From: Hirundichthys speculiger | Lineage: Eukaryota > Chordata > Actinopteri > Beloniformes > Exocoetidae | Length of the DNA: 64,000 nucleotides | Direction: 5' to 3' | NCBI GenBank assembly: GCA_018398805.1 | Contig: JAGFBZ010002330.1 | Coordinates: 1-64,000 of the forward strand | Shown here: piece by piece, positions 12,801 through 25,080 of the stretch | Position numbering within the stretch: the first letter of the stretch is position 1 | How the letters are laid out: each line of letters opens with the position of its first letter | The notes under the pieces: model-generated | What the model saw: only the letters and a program-made list of their open reading frames with translations | Told to the model about the DNA's origin: nothing | Database searches by the model: none | Program-made: the position numbers and the translations under genes

Positions 12801-13455
12801 AGTGTGACTGCTCCCTGAGTGAATTGTGATTTATCTGTATGGCTCCCTCGTCATGTTAACTGACTCGCTACCCGGCACCCCTCAGCCCCACCCTGTAGTT
12901 GACAGGCTCGGTAGATCATTTGGGGAATCTCTAGGTGAGATGCTGGCTAATGTAGTGTGGGACCTCCCTGAATAACAGTACCGCTGTGTTTGACCCCAAG
13001 TGCCCCTCACTGCATAGAACTGCTTCCATTCATTTCTGTGCAAACATAATCCATAGTATTTGGCACTCCAGTTTTTATTTGCAGGGCTAATGTTTGTCTC
13101 GGTGCGTTGGCTCGGGGATAGAGATGTGCCGCTTCAAGACAATACACATGACTTCACGGTACTTTGTCAGAGGATTTTAATAAATAAATGTACCCCTTGA
13201 CGGGAAATGAGGAATTCTTGAATTAATGTAAATGGTATCTTCAAATTCTTTGTCAAAGCTGTTTCATCTACAGGGCTACAGCCCAAGAAACACATGTACA
13301 ATATTAAAAAACTTGAATACCAAGGTGTGACTACCTTTTGTTTGCCTATAAATGTAAAGATAGGCAAATATAAAGAAGGATACAGCTAAAGCAAGACACA
13401 GCAGTAAATAATGAAGATTTTAAGAAAGCTTTATTAGCTGCTTAGTCTTGCTATA
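6821..13455. other. AT-rich non-coding stretch
   Basis: No exon with convincing splice sites, RNA gene or complete transposon was found. A GC-richer patch lies at 7340-7450. Poly-A/poly-T tracts and a short (TGAAT/TGAAC)n-like tract near 10675-10712 occur. A less AT-rich segment at 12570-13060 is listed separately as a possible conserved non-coding element. Confidence 0.6.
12570..13060. other. Candidate conserved non-coding element
   Basis: Unlike its flanks, this segment has mixed composition, no homopolymer runs and no transposon termini. It contains a homeodomain-type core (TTAATTAATTA near 12618) and a clustered GAGTGTGAC/CCCTGAGTG motif at 12782-12823. This is the kind of sequence that often proves conserved in fish gene deserts, but conservation cannot be seen from one genome. 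Confidence 0.25.
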
Positions 13456-14519
13456 TACACTCACTGTTCACTTTATTAGGTACCACCTTGGCTAGTATCG
13501 GGTTGGACCCCCTTTTGCCTTCAGAACTGCTTTAATCCTTCGTAGCATAGATTCAACAAGGTACTGGAAACATTCCTCAGAGAGTTTGGTCCATATTGAC
13601 ATGTTAGCATCACGCAGTTGCTGCAGATTTGTCGGCTGCACATCCATGATGTGAATCTCCCGTTCCACCACATCCCAAAGGTGCTCTATTGGATTGAGAT
13701 CTGGTGACTGAGGAGGCCATTTGAGTCCACTGAACTCATTATCATGTTCAAGAAACCAGTCTGAGATGATTTGCGCTTTATGACATGGCGTGTTATCCTG
13801 CTGGAAGTAACCATCAGAAGATGGGTCCACAGTGGTCATAAAGGGATGGACATGGTCAGCAACAATACTCAGGTAGGCTGTGGCTTTGACATAATGTTCA
13901 ATTGGCACTAATGGGCCCAAAGTGTACCAGGAAAAAATCCCCCACACCATTACACCACCACCATCAGCCTGAACCGTTGATACAAGGCAGGATGGATTCA
14001 TGCTTTCATGTTGTTGACACCAAATTCTGACCATACTATACGAATGTCACAGCAGAAATCAAAACTCATCAGACCAGGCAACGTTTTTCCAATCTTCTAT
14101 TGTCCAATTTTGGTGAGCCTGTGCGAATTGTAGCCTCAGTTTCCTGTTCTTAGTTGACAGGAGTGGCACCTGGTGTGGTCTTCTGCTGCTGTAGCCCATC
14201 CACCTCAAGTTTCGTCGTGTTCGTCATTCAGAGATGCTCTACTGCATATGTTGGTTGTAACAAGTGGTTATTTGAATTACAGTTGCCTTTCTATCAGCTC
14301 GAACCAGTCTGGCCATTCTCCTCTGACCTCTGGCATCAACAAGGCATTTGCACCCACAGGACTGCCACTCACTGGATGTTTTCTCTTTTTCAGACCATTC
14401 TCGGTAAATCCTAGAGATGGTTGTGTGTAAAAATCCCAGTAGATCAGCAGATTCTGAAATACTCAGAGCCTGTCTGGCACCAACAACCATGCCACGTTCA
14501 AAGTCACTTAAATCACCTT
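13456..14519 (-). mobile_element. Tc1/mariner transposon, copy 1, truncated at its 5' end
   Basis: The element begins at a TA (13454-13455) with the terminal repeat TACACTCACTGTTCACTTTA and a TTAGGTAC segment, typical of an abundant fish Tc1 family. The transposase reads on the minus strand. Its N-terminal end and second terminal repeat are missing: similarity stops at about 14519, where copy 2 starts. Confidence 0.9.
13492..14490 (-). pseudogene. Tc1/mariner transposase pseudogene (copy 1)
   Basis: Transposases of this type bind terminal repeats through paired-like helix-turn-helix domains and cut DNA with a DDE/D catalytic triad. The N-terminal frame from 14490 (MVVGARQALSISESADLLGF) carries the helix-turn-helix region. 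The C-terminal frame from 14034 down to the stop at 13492 holds the catalytic core. Between them the first Asp survives in WSDEF, followed by a TGA, and a second TGA sits about five codons later, both probably former CGA (Arg) codons. The second Asp is in YFQQDNTPCH and the Glu in DLNPIEHLW, with 36 residues between them. The natural C-terminus (KGGPTRY) is present. The copy is dead because of the two stops and the loss of its 5' end. Confidence 0.9.
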
Positions 14520-14692
14520 ACAATTGCAAAGATCCCACCATTTAAAATACATAATATCGTCAAAAGATTCAGAGGAGTGTTTGTGTGGTGACAAGGCTGA
14601 TGAATGTCAAAACTGGATGTTGGAACCCTCAGGCAGCACTGCATAAAAAACAAGCATGGTTCTCTACTGGACATTACTCCATGGGCTCAAGA

Positions 14693-15182
14693 TGTCATGG
14701 TCTGGGGGTGACCATGGCAACCATTTTATGTTGTTTTTTTGTTATGTGTTAAGTTGGTGTGAATCCCTGTCTTTTGTGTTATCTGTTTTACTTTGAAGGC
14801 CTGTCTTGTCTGCATTGTTTTCTGCTTTGCTTCCTCCCTCTTGTTATCCGGATTGTCTGCACCTGCCTCTCATTGGTTCCCCTGTGTATTTAAGTCTTGT
14901 CATCTCCCATGTCTGTGCAGGTCCGTCTTTTGATGTTCCGTTAGTCTCCTTTTCATGCTCCTTGAGTTTTCGTTTCGTGCTCCGTGAGTTTTCTCTTCGT
15001 GTACCGTAAGTCTCCTCGTGCCCTGTGAGTGTTTTGTTTTTTACCCTAGGATTCTTGTTTGGGTTACCTTTGTTTATTTTAGTTCAGTCTGGATTTTGTT
15101 TTTGAGAATAAATTACCTTTTTTTTTTTTTTTGCACTCCTGCGCCTGGGTCCTCCATTTCTGCCTCAAATCCTGACGCAGAA
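14693..15182 (+). mobile_element. Solo-LTR-like insertion inside Tc1 copy 2
   Basis: The interval starts TGTCATGGTCTGGGGGTGACC and ends near CCTGACGCA, with an AATAAA signal at about 15107 and a pyrimidine-rich body, as in fish gypsy-type LTRs. The transposase sequence is continuous on both sides once it is removed. The flanks show a possible short duplication (AAGA before 14693, AAAAGA at 15181-15186). No internal retroelement sequence is present, so a solo LTR left by LTR-LTR recombination is the likeliest origin. Confidence 0.55.
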
Positions 15183-15199
15183 AAGACTTCTAGAAATCA

Positions 15200-15874
15200 G
15201 TGTCTGTGATCATAGTTTGCTGTGTAATCCCCAAATGCAAGTTATAGCTGTATCATGCAAAGAAGAAGCCATATGTTAACACACTTCCAGAAACACTTCT
15301 CTGGACCAAAGCTCATTTAAAATGGTCTGAGGAAAAATGGAAAACTGTTCTGTGGTCAGATGTATCCTGCAGACTAAAGAATAGTGGAACCATCCAGCCT
15401 ATCAGTGAACAGTTAAAGCCTGCATCTCTGATGGTATGGGGTTGTAAGAGTGTCTATGGTGTGGGCAGCACATGTATCTGAAAAGGCACCATCAATGCTG
15501 AAGAGTACACAAAGGTTTTAGAGCAACATATACTCTCATCGAGACAACATCTTTTTCAGGAAAGCCCTTACATATTTTAAGCAAGACAATGCTAAACCAC
15601 ATCCTACATACATCACAACAGCAGGGCTTTGCAGAAGAAGAGTCCAGGTGCTGAATTGACCAGCCTCCAGTCCAGACCTTTTACCAAGAGAAAACATTTG
15701 GCACATCATAAAGTAAATCTGGCAACAGACGTCCAGGACTGTTGAGCGGCTGGAATCCTCCATCAGACAATCTTGGGACAACATTCCTCTCCTAAAACTC
15801 CAGCAGCTGGTCTCCTCACTTCCCAGACGTTTACAGACAGTTGTTAAAGAAGAGGGGATGCTACACAATGGTAA
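15200..15874 (+). pseudogene. Tc1/mariner transposase pseudogene (copy 2), C-terminal two thirds
   Basis: Catalytic residues can be followed in changing frames: the first Asp in WSDVS (codon at 15359), the second in QDNAKPH (15585-15587) and the Glu in PRENIW (15690-15692). Exactly 34 residues separate the last two, the DD34E spacing of classical Tc1 transposases. Frameshifts lie between the first and second Asp and between the Glu and the presumed stop (15872-15874), and several in-frame stops occur. The N-terminal part lies before 14693, split off by the LTR-like insertion. It is non-functional. Confidence 0.85.
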
Positions 15875-16289
15875 ACATCTCCCTGTTCCAACTTCTTTGA
15901 GATGTGTTTCTTCCATCAAAGTTAAAATGAGCTAACATTTTCCATGAAATGGTAAAATGTCTGTTACAACATCTGATATGTTCTTTATGTTCTGTTGGCC
16001 ATAAAATATGACTATGAGATTTGAAAACCATTCCATTCTGGTTTTATTTATGTTTTACACAGCGTTCAGACTTTTTGGGATTCGGGTTTGTACATCTATT
16101 TTTTCATTTTAGGTGTGCCATACATTCCAGTATATGTTGATCTAATGGCAAATCAATGTTAGTAAGAAGGTAATCTGACACACACCTTGCACACCTTAAT
16201 GAGTTTGGAGGAATAATAATCCAAAACAAAAACATAATAACTTTATTGCTTCAGTTTATTGCACTTTATTTTCCTTCAAACCAGAATAC

Positions 16290-16375
16290 CTCTTAAGTGT
16301 TGTGGGAAGGAATGGCACATTAAAATCTTTTTTTTCCACAACTTCTTTGGGATATGTTTGTTGCAGGCCTGAAAT

Positions 16376-16411
<36 letters not shown>

Positions 16412-16561
16412 ATAATAAAAATGATGGTAACAAGAGAAATAAATGTTTTGGGTTCATGCTGATTGCAAACAAATTAAAGTGAAAGTAAATGTGAGATTAC
16501 TGCCCTTCCTTTCCTTATCTAAATTTTCCATATCATCCCAACGTTTTCTGATATGGGAATG
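16290..16561 (+). mobile_element. Tc1/mariner transposon, copy 3, 3' fragment
   Basis: This fragment holds the phrase GTTGCAGGCCTGAAATGCA, a GGTTCATGCTGATTGCAA segment and the right terminus. The reverse complement of its end is CATTCCCATATCAGAAAACG followed by TTGGGA, close to a Tc1-family terminus in fish. A TA follows at 16562-16563. A 33-base A run (16378-16410) interrupts the 3' untranslated part. The transposase body is absent. Confidence 0.7.
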
Positions 16562-19500
16562 TAGTTGATTACAAGAATAATTGATAGTCCTGGCCTTGCT
16601 CCTGACGTCGAATAAAGCTTTTGTCAAAAATATGACTTTTAAAACTCTGCAAACTTTGAGGAAACTTGCATCAAGAAAGACTTGGCGCTGTTGACAAGGA
16701 ACGTCCCGATTTTCTTGTACAAAAAAATAAATAAATAAATAAAAAGATGCACTTTAAAGTTGTTTATGTTTGAATGAATCAAGTTTATGTGAATAAGTAA
16801 TGAATTCATCAGGCTTTCGATATGCTCCCAGTACCTCTATTTGGAAAAGACAGCACTTGCACATTTGAGCAAAGGGCTGTTGGGTAACATGGGGACAAGC
16901 GCGGGGACTATGGAGAACTGTCTTACCTGAAGAGGGTGGTGCAGCTTCCCAGAAAAACATTTTACCAGCTTCATACATGTGTGTCATCTGCACTCATGCC
17001 CATGTGCAGCTGCCCCACCTGAGTTTGATTAGTGAAAGCCTGAATCTGAGTTTCAATGTTGAAAGGCTGCCAGCAGACACTCAACACCAAATCAAAAGCT
17101 TCAGTGTGGAATCAAACGAGTTCAGCCTTTCTCTGCATAAACATGAGGTGGTGGGCTCTGCTCAATGTGAGCCAGTTCTGACACCCCCACTGGTTCCTGC
17201 ACACTCCAGGTATCACTATTCCAAGTAAAATTACCGTTGTGTACTTTATCTCCTGTTTAAATCTAAATTGGATGTTTTGTATCAGTATTAGAATCTTGCA
17301 TAAAATAATATTTGCTTGACATTTTAACTGTACAATCTTGAGTCTCTGTGTTTTTTTTTTGTTTGTTAGTTTTTGGATCAACCTAAGGGGGATAACTCAA
17401 AACATAAAAGATTACTGGAACTCAAAAAATGTGTTATTCACAAACCATTCATTTATGTCAGATATTTGCATATTTGTTGAATAAATAGTGCATTTACAGA
17501 TGGTTATCAGGCACAAGATAAGTGTTTAAAATGAATGAGAATGAATTCAAAGTATGCCTTATATTACAATTTAACAATTTAACATATAACATAAAACTGA
17601 AAACAGCTATGACCTAATTCTAGATTGAAAATGACTACTACAGTCTATTTTCTTGTGCTTGGTCCTTGCTGCAGCTACCATGAGAAAATTTCACTTCTAT
17701 ACATCTAAGGTGCATTCTGCAGAAACATGTCTCAGACGTAGTTTTTCCCGCCCCCTTCAGTGCTGCATAAATGAGCAGCAGTTAAAGATGTTTTTCCCTT
17801 CTGTGCCTGTAAAAACTTACTTACGTTGGATGCTACTCAGTGACTAGCATAGAGCAATGATAGAATAATGGACATGAAGGGAATATGCGCTGCTGTTCAC
17901 TGTAGTATACAGACTTTCGCATTAGTGCTGGCTATGTCTCTGGTAAATGTCATGCAAAGAGACAGGTCATTTACATTTTTGATAAAATGACTGTGCATTT
18001 TTTATTTGTCTTTGAAATTAAAGACTTCTTTAATCATTGTGGAAGGAAGGGGACTTAGCTGACATACTCATGTGTTTCTGATTGCATTAGAACTGATGTG
18101 GCGTGGCATGATGGATATTTAATAGTTGTGCTGTCCCTCTGTATCATGTCAGGAGCTTGACACACACAGATGCTTTGGAGCTCCTCAGCCCATACAGAAT
18201 TGCTTTAATTATTAGGCCTATCATCTTGGCTCCAAGATGAGAAGAGGGTTGAAGAGAGCAGAGAGGAGAAGAGAGTAGAAGTACAGACAGGCAAAACAAG
18301 GCTATACGAGACAAGTCAAAGGTTGTTGTCAAAGGTTTTAAATGAGTTTATCCGACATTTGTGCAGGGTGGTATGGTATCAAACTGACGTGCCATATCCT
18401 GTTTGTCTGCTGTACTTTCTTCTCCACAGGCCTCATAGTGGGGCCTAATTGCTGTGTGTTTCTACTGAGGCTGTGAAGAGCCCACGGCAGCCCTGTAGCG
18501 CCCCAGGCAGTGTGCTGATCAGATCTCTCTCTCGGCTGTACCGAACTGTCATCGCCTACCTCTGTGTGTGTGTGTGTTTATATTGCAGCAGAAAAGTGAT
18601 TCGACTTGATTAAAAAGATCAAATGTTGGCAATGCCTGTATGAGTACCTCAAAAGAAACACCACAGTTGCATCACCAGTACCACAGTAGCACCAGTACCA
18701 CATTCATCTGTGCCCAGGTGCTGACAAATCTATTCTTGATATTTCGGAGCTAAAATGAAAGAACATAAAATGCCATACAAATTTCCCAAGAATACTTTTT
18801 ATGAAAATAAAGAGGACAGATGAGAGCAGAGGCCAGAGAGTGATTACTGTGTGTGAGGAAGAACAGCCACTCTCACGTTGGCACCTCCAGCTTGCGGGCC
18901 ATCTGCTTAGAGGGCCTGGAAATGAGGATGACAATGCTAATCACTGCCATGGAGGCCTGACTGGTGTGAATGAATGGCCATCCCAGCCTCTAAACGCACT
19001 GAGTAGTGCTCATCACACAATGTTTTTGTCTGGGCATGCCAGGTCCACAAGCCTCCACCAGCCCCGCCCTTTTCCTGCACACACTCCATCACTCAGTGGC
19101 AACATGTGTATGGCTTCCTGTCAATTCAGGAAGTCTTGGTTCATGTCCCAGCCACATTAATGGACTAGGCAGAAGATACTTAGTAATTTCCTATTTCCCT
19201 ATTGAATCAATTGTTGTTGGCTATTCTCATTCATCTCATTCAAGAAAAGGTCGTTATCTGTTTCTTGTTTCTGAGTTGTTTGTGCCTAACCCATTTTAAA
19301 CTCTTCTTCCTAGAAATCTAGTGTCTCCTTTTGAGGTGTAATCCTTTGGTCAGTGACTTAAAGAGAGGAAGCTCTAGGATTTGTTATGAATATATATTTT
19401 GTAATATCATTTGTCACAGAAGAGAGTTGTGATGTACTGTAGCCTCGGGATAAATCAAATAATCAAAGCAACTGAAACTGTCCTGATGATAAGATAAATT

Positions 19501-20591
19501 TAGTGACGTGTGTTTTCATGACTGATCACTCAAAAAGCTATAGCAAATAAACAGGATATTGACGTAGAGCAAATGTCTCTTTAATTCCTTGATCCATGGT
19601 AAAAGAGAAGAATGAATTTGTAATGACACATTTACATGAACAAATGAAAAATCGTGCCAAGGCAGCTGTTTGGGAACAGAGCAGGTTTCACTTAAGGCCA
19701 TGGTCCAAACCTTTCTTTCTGAGGGTTTCCAGCTGTTGTTGGGGTACATTGTCATTTTCTCGGGTCTTGCTCTTACGGGTATCGTCATAAGTGACTATGA
19801 CGTGGACCGGCTGCTCTATTAGCTATATTCTCTTTGTGACAGTTGAAGGTATGTGTGTGTCATTTTTAGTCTCAGTGACAGTGGGAGAACAGAATATTTT
19901 TTTTTTCTGTTTGTCATGTTTCAGTGGGCATCTGCTGCAAGTTAACTTCATGCAGGACCTGTCAGTAAAGAAATGTCTCTATGATATGTTGTGGCTTTTC
20001 AAAACTCAGTCATAAGTAAAAAATAAAACTCCAGACAACTATATTACTGTCCAGCCTGTCAGCTTTGTTTAATATAAGATCCATCCTGGCTGCCAGAGTC
20101 TTAAAAGCTAAGCTGGCAGCATGCAGGAGTGGAAGTGGCAAAAACAGATAGCTACAGCTGTGATTTTAGGAAAGAAGAATGGAGACTTAAATGTATTTTT
20201 ATACATTTACTAGGAGTTCCCTCTATGACTATAATACGCAGCATGCAGGAGATCAGATATGCAATTATCCACTTTGGAGTATGTCACTACAATAAAAATT
20301 AAAGTCAACATGCTGTCACCTGCTGTGGCATTCCTGCTTCCCCTAAACTCAAATGGACCTGTTTTATTGGACTGAACAAACCAATGTAAAATCGAATGAC
20401 AGAAATACAATAACATAAATAAAAAAAAATTACATGTTTTCTGTTCCAAAAATAACAAACCCCATCTTGAGAATAAAAGGAAAAAGTCCAGAATATCCAA
20501 AGATCTCACGTGTCTCAAGTAAAGAAATGTAATATGCCATGAAAAAAAAAAACAACAAATTCAAACATTTTTCTCAATTAAGTACAAGGTA
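16562..20591. other. Non-coding stretch without recognised elements
   Basis: AT-rich sequence with an (AAAT)n tract at 16723-16745 and a short (TG)n near 18560-18578. A GC-richer patch at 18420-18560 lacks transposon features. No exon or RNA gene was recognised. Confidence 0.55.
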
Positions 20592-21486
20592 AAGGTCTTC
20601 ACGGGTCCACTTTCATGGACCCAAACCTGATTGGACCCATAAAATTAGACCCGAAACCGACCCGACCCGAGCTATTATCATAAGTCCGGGAGTCCGAACT
20701 CGAATGGACCCGGAATATTTTGACCCAGAACCGACCCAACCTGACCCGAGTCTTTAGTTTCCGACCATGAACCTCTGGTTTAGAGGTCTTCACGGGTCCA
20801 CTTTCATGGACCCAACCCCGAATGGAGCCGTGAAAATACGACCCGAAACCGACCCGACCCGAGCTATTATCATAAGTTCGGGAGTCCAAACCTGAATGGA
20901 CCCGCAAACGACCCGCGTCTTTAGTTTCCGACCACGAACTGAACCGAGTTACCCGAATAGAACCGAGACAATCCAGCCTATAGTTGCTCATGTTAAAAGT
21001 TGTCTAGCGTTGAATAAAACTTGATTTTCTTACCTAAAGTTGTCTTCTTCTCCCCGGTTCAGTTGCTACATAGGCCACGTGATGTAAACAACAATAAATC
21101 CACGTCGTTATTTTCTTTGTGGATACAGATGCTATTGGTAGCAACTGCTAACGCTAATAGCCTACACCGGTCAGGACGTGTTGTAAATATGTTCTCTCAT
21201 CCAACGTTGTCATGTTGGCGATCCGTTGTTCTTTACAGCTGCCGGGCAAACCGGTTGTAACACGCTATGGCAACACGATTGTTTCATGACAAATACGCCA
21301 CGTTAATAAATAATTAATTAAACTGCCAGTCCTGACATTGGCTGCCACCGCCAATGTCTTTACCTCTCTCGAGTAAACGCGGACCCAGCCTGTCAGAGAG
21401 CACCGAGTGGACCCGAGACTACCTGTACCGATTACGACCCGAACCCGGAGTCACGTCTTTTAAATGGACCCCCCGAGAAGGACCGG
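20592..21486. mobile_element. DNA transposon with internally duplicated left end
   Basis: The left end reads AGGTCTTCACGGGTCCACTT. The reverse complement of the right end reads GGTCCTTCTCGGGGGGTCC, an imperfect inverted repeat of it. The first ~190 bases, rich in GACCCGAA and CGGGTC phrases, are repeated in tandem (20592-20781 and 20782-about 20990). No transposase is present; the minus-strand frame at 20599-20991 is repetitive only because it runs through both units. It is probably a hAT-like non-autonomous element, but the class is not proven because no clear target duplication was found. Confidence 0.6.
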
Positions 21487-24400
21487 GTCGGTACAAGTCA
21501 TGATTTGGTTGGATTCATTTCATGTACATTTCATTACAAGTTGATTTCCAATTTGAGGCATATTCACTTTTAATTATATTTGAAAAGTGTCATTGTATTC
21601 TTGATTAATTTAAGTCTGTTGTTTCACTTTATTTGCAATTCTTTATGACTTTACTATTTGGATATTGAGATTCCATTGTTTTGAGTACCATGTATATGAA
21701 TTATGTAAATATCCACACTGAATCAATTTGCCAATTTGACAGAAAAAAATGAAGCAAAAAAAAAAAAAAAAAAAAAAAAAAATCCAGTCTCTAAATGTGA
21801 GTGTGTATCATAAAATCCAAATTAGATGTTTAAATACACAATGGTTACATCTGCTTGAGGCAAACATGTCAGCAACCCAATATGGAAAGAAACAAAATTA
21901 CAAGCAAACAAACAAAAGGTTTTAAAATCAAGGAAGAAACCCCAGGCTTCCTGTCTCTGAACAGATTTAAATAGAACTACTCTTGCTTCAAACGCAGTGG
22001 CTTCTTGTAAAGTGCTGCATACATTAATGAGAATATATCTTTAACTTTCATTTATTTCACTTTTTTTTGTATGGCAAATTCAGCCTCTTGGTATAGTAGT
22101 TAAATTGCTTCTAAATGCTACCTTATATTCTACAATACACCCAGGGAGTCAATAAAAGTTTCACTTTCCTCTATCTGAGTGCCAGCAATGCCTCAGTTAC
22201 ACTCCAGGATGGTGTTTGGAGAAAATTTGATTGGCCTGAGCTTGTTATGTTCAGAAACAGATCAAATTTCCTGTTTTACAGGCTCCAGTAAGAGCTTGGA
22301 AACACCTACTGAAAGACATGTGACAACAGTTGCAAAATTGATTTTGATGTCTAATGAATTTAATTGTAATATTTAGTTTCATTTTAAATATCTTATTCAT
22401 TTTGTCATAACTTCATATCCACTTTACTCACCATCCAAGAATAAGGTGCAAAGAAACATATGAAAAAAAACACTAAGAAAAAGAAAAAAAAGAAAAAAAA
22501 GGCAACAACCAACAACCCAAAAAGAAAACAAAGGCAAACAATGGCCAAAGAAAGAGTTTAACTTTAATTTCCCTATATTTATTGTTAAACCTATATCTAA
22601 TCATCAACTTAAGCATGTCAACTTAAAAAAGAAGCATGTAGAGACGCACTATGATTTTTTGATGGTACTGGCAGCTAAAAAAAAAAAAAAGAAAAATAAA
22701 TATTCTTTTTTAAACATGTTGAGCATACTCTTAAATTGTTCCATATGAGTTGGTTCTAGTGCAAAGGCACAAGAAGCCTTGAAAGGAATGGTCCAGCTAC
22801 AATATGTGTGAAAGATGAGGAACTCACCGCTTCTTGCCATTTACTTCAAACCTTTTTCTACAAAGTGCTCCAAACTGAGCCACTGCACGATTGAGGTGAA
22901 AATATTTGCTTTTATCACCCATCTATTTGAACACCGGGCACATCTTCAGCCAGCAAAAATGCTCTGTGTGTAGCAATCACAGTCTTGTTTTGCATGTCAT
23001 CATTTCCACATAATTTACCAGCAGCAATTAGTGGACTCGAGTTATCATCGCAGTGCCATGTTCATTCTTTAGGTGAGGAGTTATTGAAGAGACTAAAATA
23101 AAAGCGTGCTTTATAAATGTCGTATACTTATATATAGTGTATGTATACATCACTGATGATTGCACACACCAATTCAAAAAAAAAAAAAAAAGAAAGAAAA
23201 AAGTCCTCTGCCTGACAAATTAGAAATAAACCTGTTTGGTTAGAACAAATGCGAGACATGAAAAATTGTTTGACACACTTTCATAAAAGCAAGTGGCAGC
23301 AACCCATCCTTTAGCATGTGGTAATGGCCCCTCGTTGTTAGATTCAATGGAAAAAGCTATTCATACTGTTATGTGATTGAAAAGAAAATTGAATCCTTTT
23401 GATGTTATGAATGTGTCTATTACCGCATTTGCACACAAAATTTCTATGGAAATTATAGAGAAAGGAGTGATTCTCTGTAGGAAACGTTTGGGAATGAAAT
23501 ATTGAATTCTATTTCTGCCTGAATATCAATATAGTGTTATAAAACAACTCTAAAACTATATGATTTTTCATTCAGTTGAAAGGCTCAAATTACATTACTT
23601 TACTACATATGTATGGAAAAAAAAGTTAATAGCTAGATATTTCTTATGTTCTAATGAACAGCACCTTCGGTTTACTTCTAAACTTATGAGAAACTTTTCT
23701 CTCTTGTACATGAGGAGGTATATCTGCACCTACTGTTGGAGTTAAAAAAAACAACAAAAAAAGCTAGGTAGCCTTTAGGTAGACTCGGTCAACAAAACAT
23801 TTAGTGCCTGAAAATTTATTTTGAAGAGATACAATCTATGAGAGAGAGTAGTTCTGTCAAGATATGAGGAAGCTTTATTTATCCTCTCTTTTTCTAAGGG
23901 GAGTAGAAATTTAGGATGTTCTGCATTAGTCTACAAATGCACTTCATAGTAAAACCTATACATATAATTTTTCCTTATTTGGCAGAATGTCAGTTTATCT
24001 GAAAAGAGTGAAATTACAAAATATGTCCCTTTTCATATCCTTTTCCCCTCAAGGAGGTGCATGATATGGCAGTCTCTAGTGGCAGAAAATGAAGTCTGAA
24101 TGTAAAATGTGAATTTAATTAATTCATTTCCACAGGTCAGGTCAGGTAAAAGGCTGGTCAACATGACTTAAAATTACTATCATGTTAAACTGTCTAGTAT
24201 CTCAAAGACAATTATGGCCTAGTTTCTGAAACAAGATCATTTTCTGGAAGACAAAGAGATCTACTGAAACCTTTTATACCCCAGTCGTTGAAAACATTAA
24301 TTTTCCCTCTGACTCTTTTTAGGTATTATCATCATAGTTTGTGCGTCTTACAATGTTCATGTATCATGTGCATGTCTTCAATCTTAAAATGTTATTTGGA

Positions 24401-25080
24401 ATTAATTCTCTGTGGCATGTTTGTGTTTAACATTCACATTCATTTCTTGATCATGGTGCTGCTCACTTAATTGATTTAGATTAGTTAAAACATTATTTAT
24501 TGAGCCCTTCAAAGGATTAGCTTCCAATATTAAATAAAAAGGTTTGGTTTGGATTTCATTGGTGATATAACTCAGGCTGTGTAGTATCAAATTAACATGC
24601 ATTATGTAAAAAATGTTTGCCTTTTTATTTTCAGACTCAATTAATCAGTTATTTTTTACAGTTAATGACATTGTCTATATCATGTCAGAAAAAAGGTAGA
24701 AATTACAAATGTAATTTGTCCTTAGTGCCATGTTCTGCTCGTTTCATAATAGTGACTGCGGAACATTCAAAGGTTTTTATATCCAGGAAATATGCTTAAC
24801 TAAAGCATTAAACACATTTAAAAGGGTTGAACTTTTCATGTTTGATCATTCTGACTCAGAAATGGCATATAAAAAATGATAAAATATAGATTAAAATTTT
24901 TGTCTAACCATTTCAGCTCTAAAATATTATGAAGTCTGCAGGAATGAAACTGTGACAAAACAGCTGTGGAACTTAAATCAAAGATGCATTGACTGATGGA
25001 GCGACCCAGCTAACACATGATTAAGGTTAAAGAGCAAGAATATAATGCAGTTTAAAGTATTCAGTTGTTCATTCATTGAT

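Larger units (their letters stand above)
14520..16090 (+). mobile_element. Tc1/mariner transposon, copy 2, truncated at its 5' end, with an inserted LTR
   Basis: This is a different fish Tc1 family on the plus strand. It starts abruptly at 14520 within the transposase helix-turn-helix coding region and ends at 16090 beside a TA (16091-16092). The reverse complement of the right terminus reads CAAACCCGAATCCCAAAAAG, close to the family end as I remember it. It is interrupted at 14693-15182 by an LTR-like insertion. The left terminal repeat is missing. Confidence 0.88.

Noticed and set aside
14154..14430. Plus-strand frames over the Tc1 element
   Set aside because: Shadows of the minus-strand transposase pseudogene.
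18222..18240. Short hairpin CATCTTGG...CCAAGATG
   Set aside because: Eight-base arms with a 2-base loop are expected by chance in a window this size.
20599..20991. 130-codon minus-strand frame with an internal repeat
   Set aside because: The repeat comes from the tandem duplication of a transposon end, not from a repeat protein.
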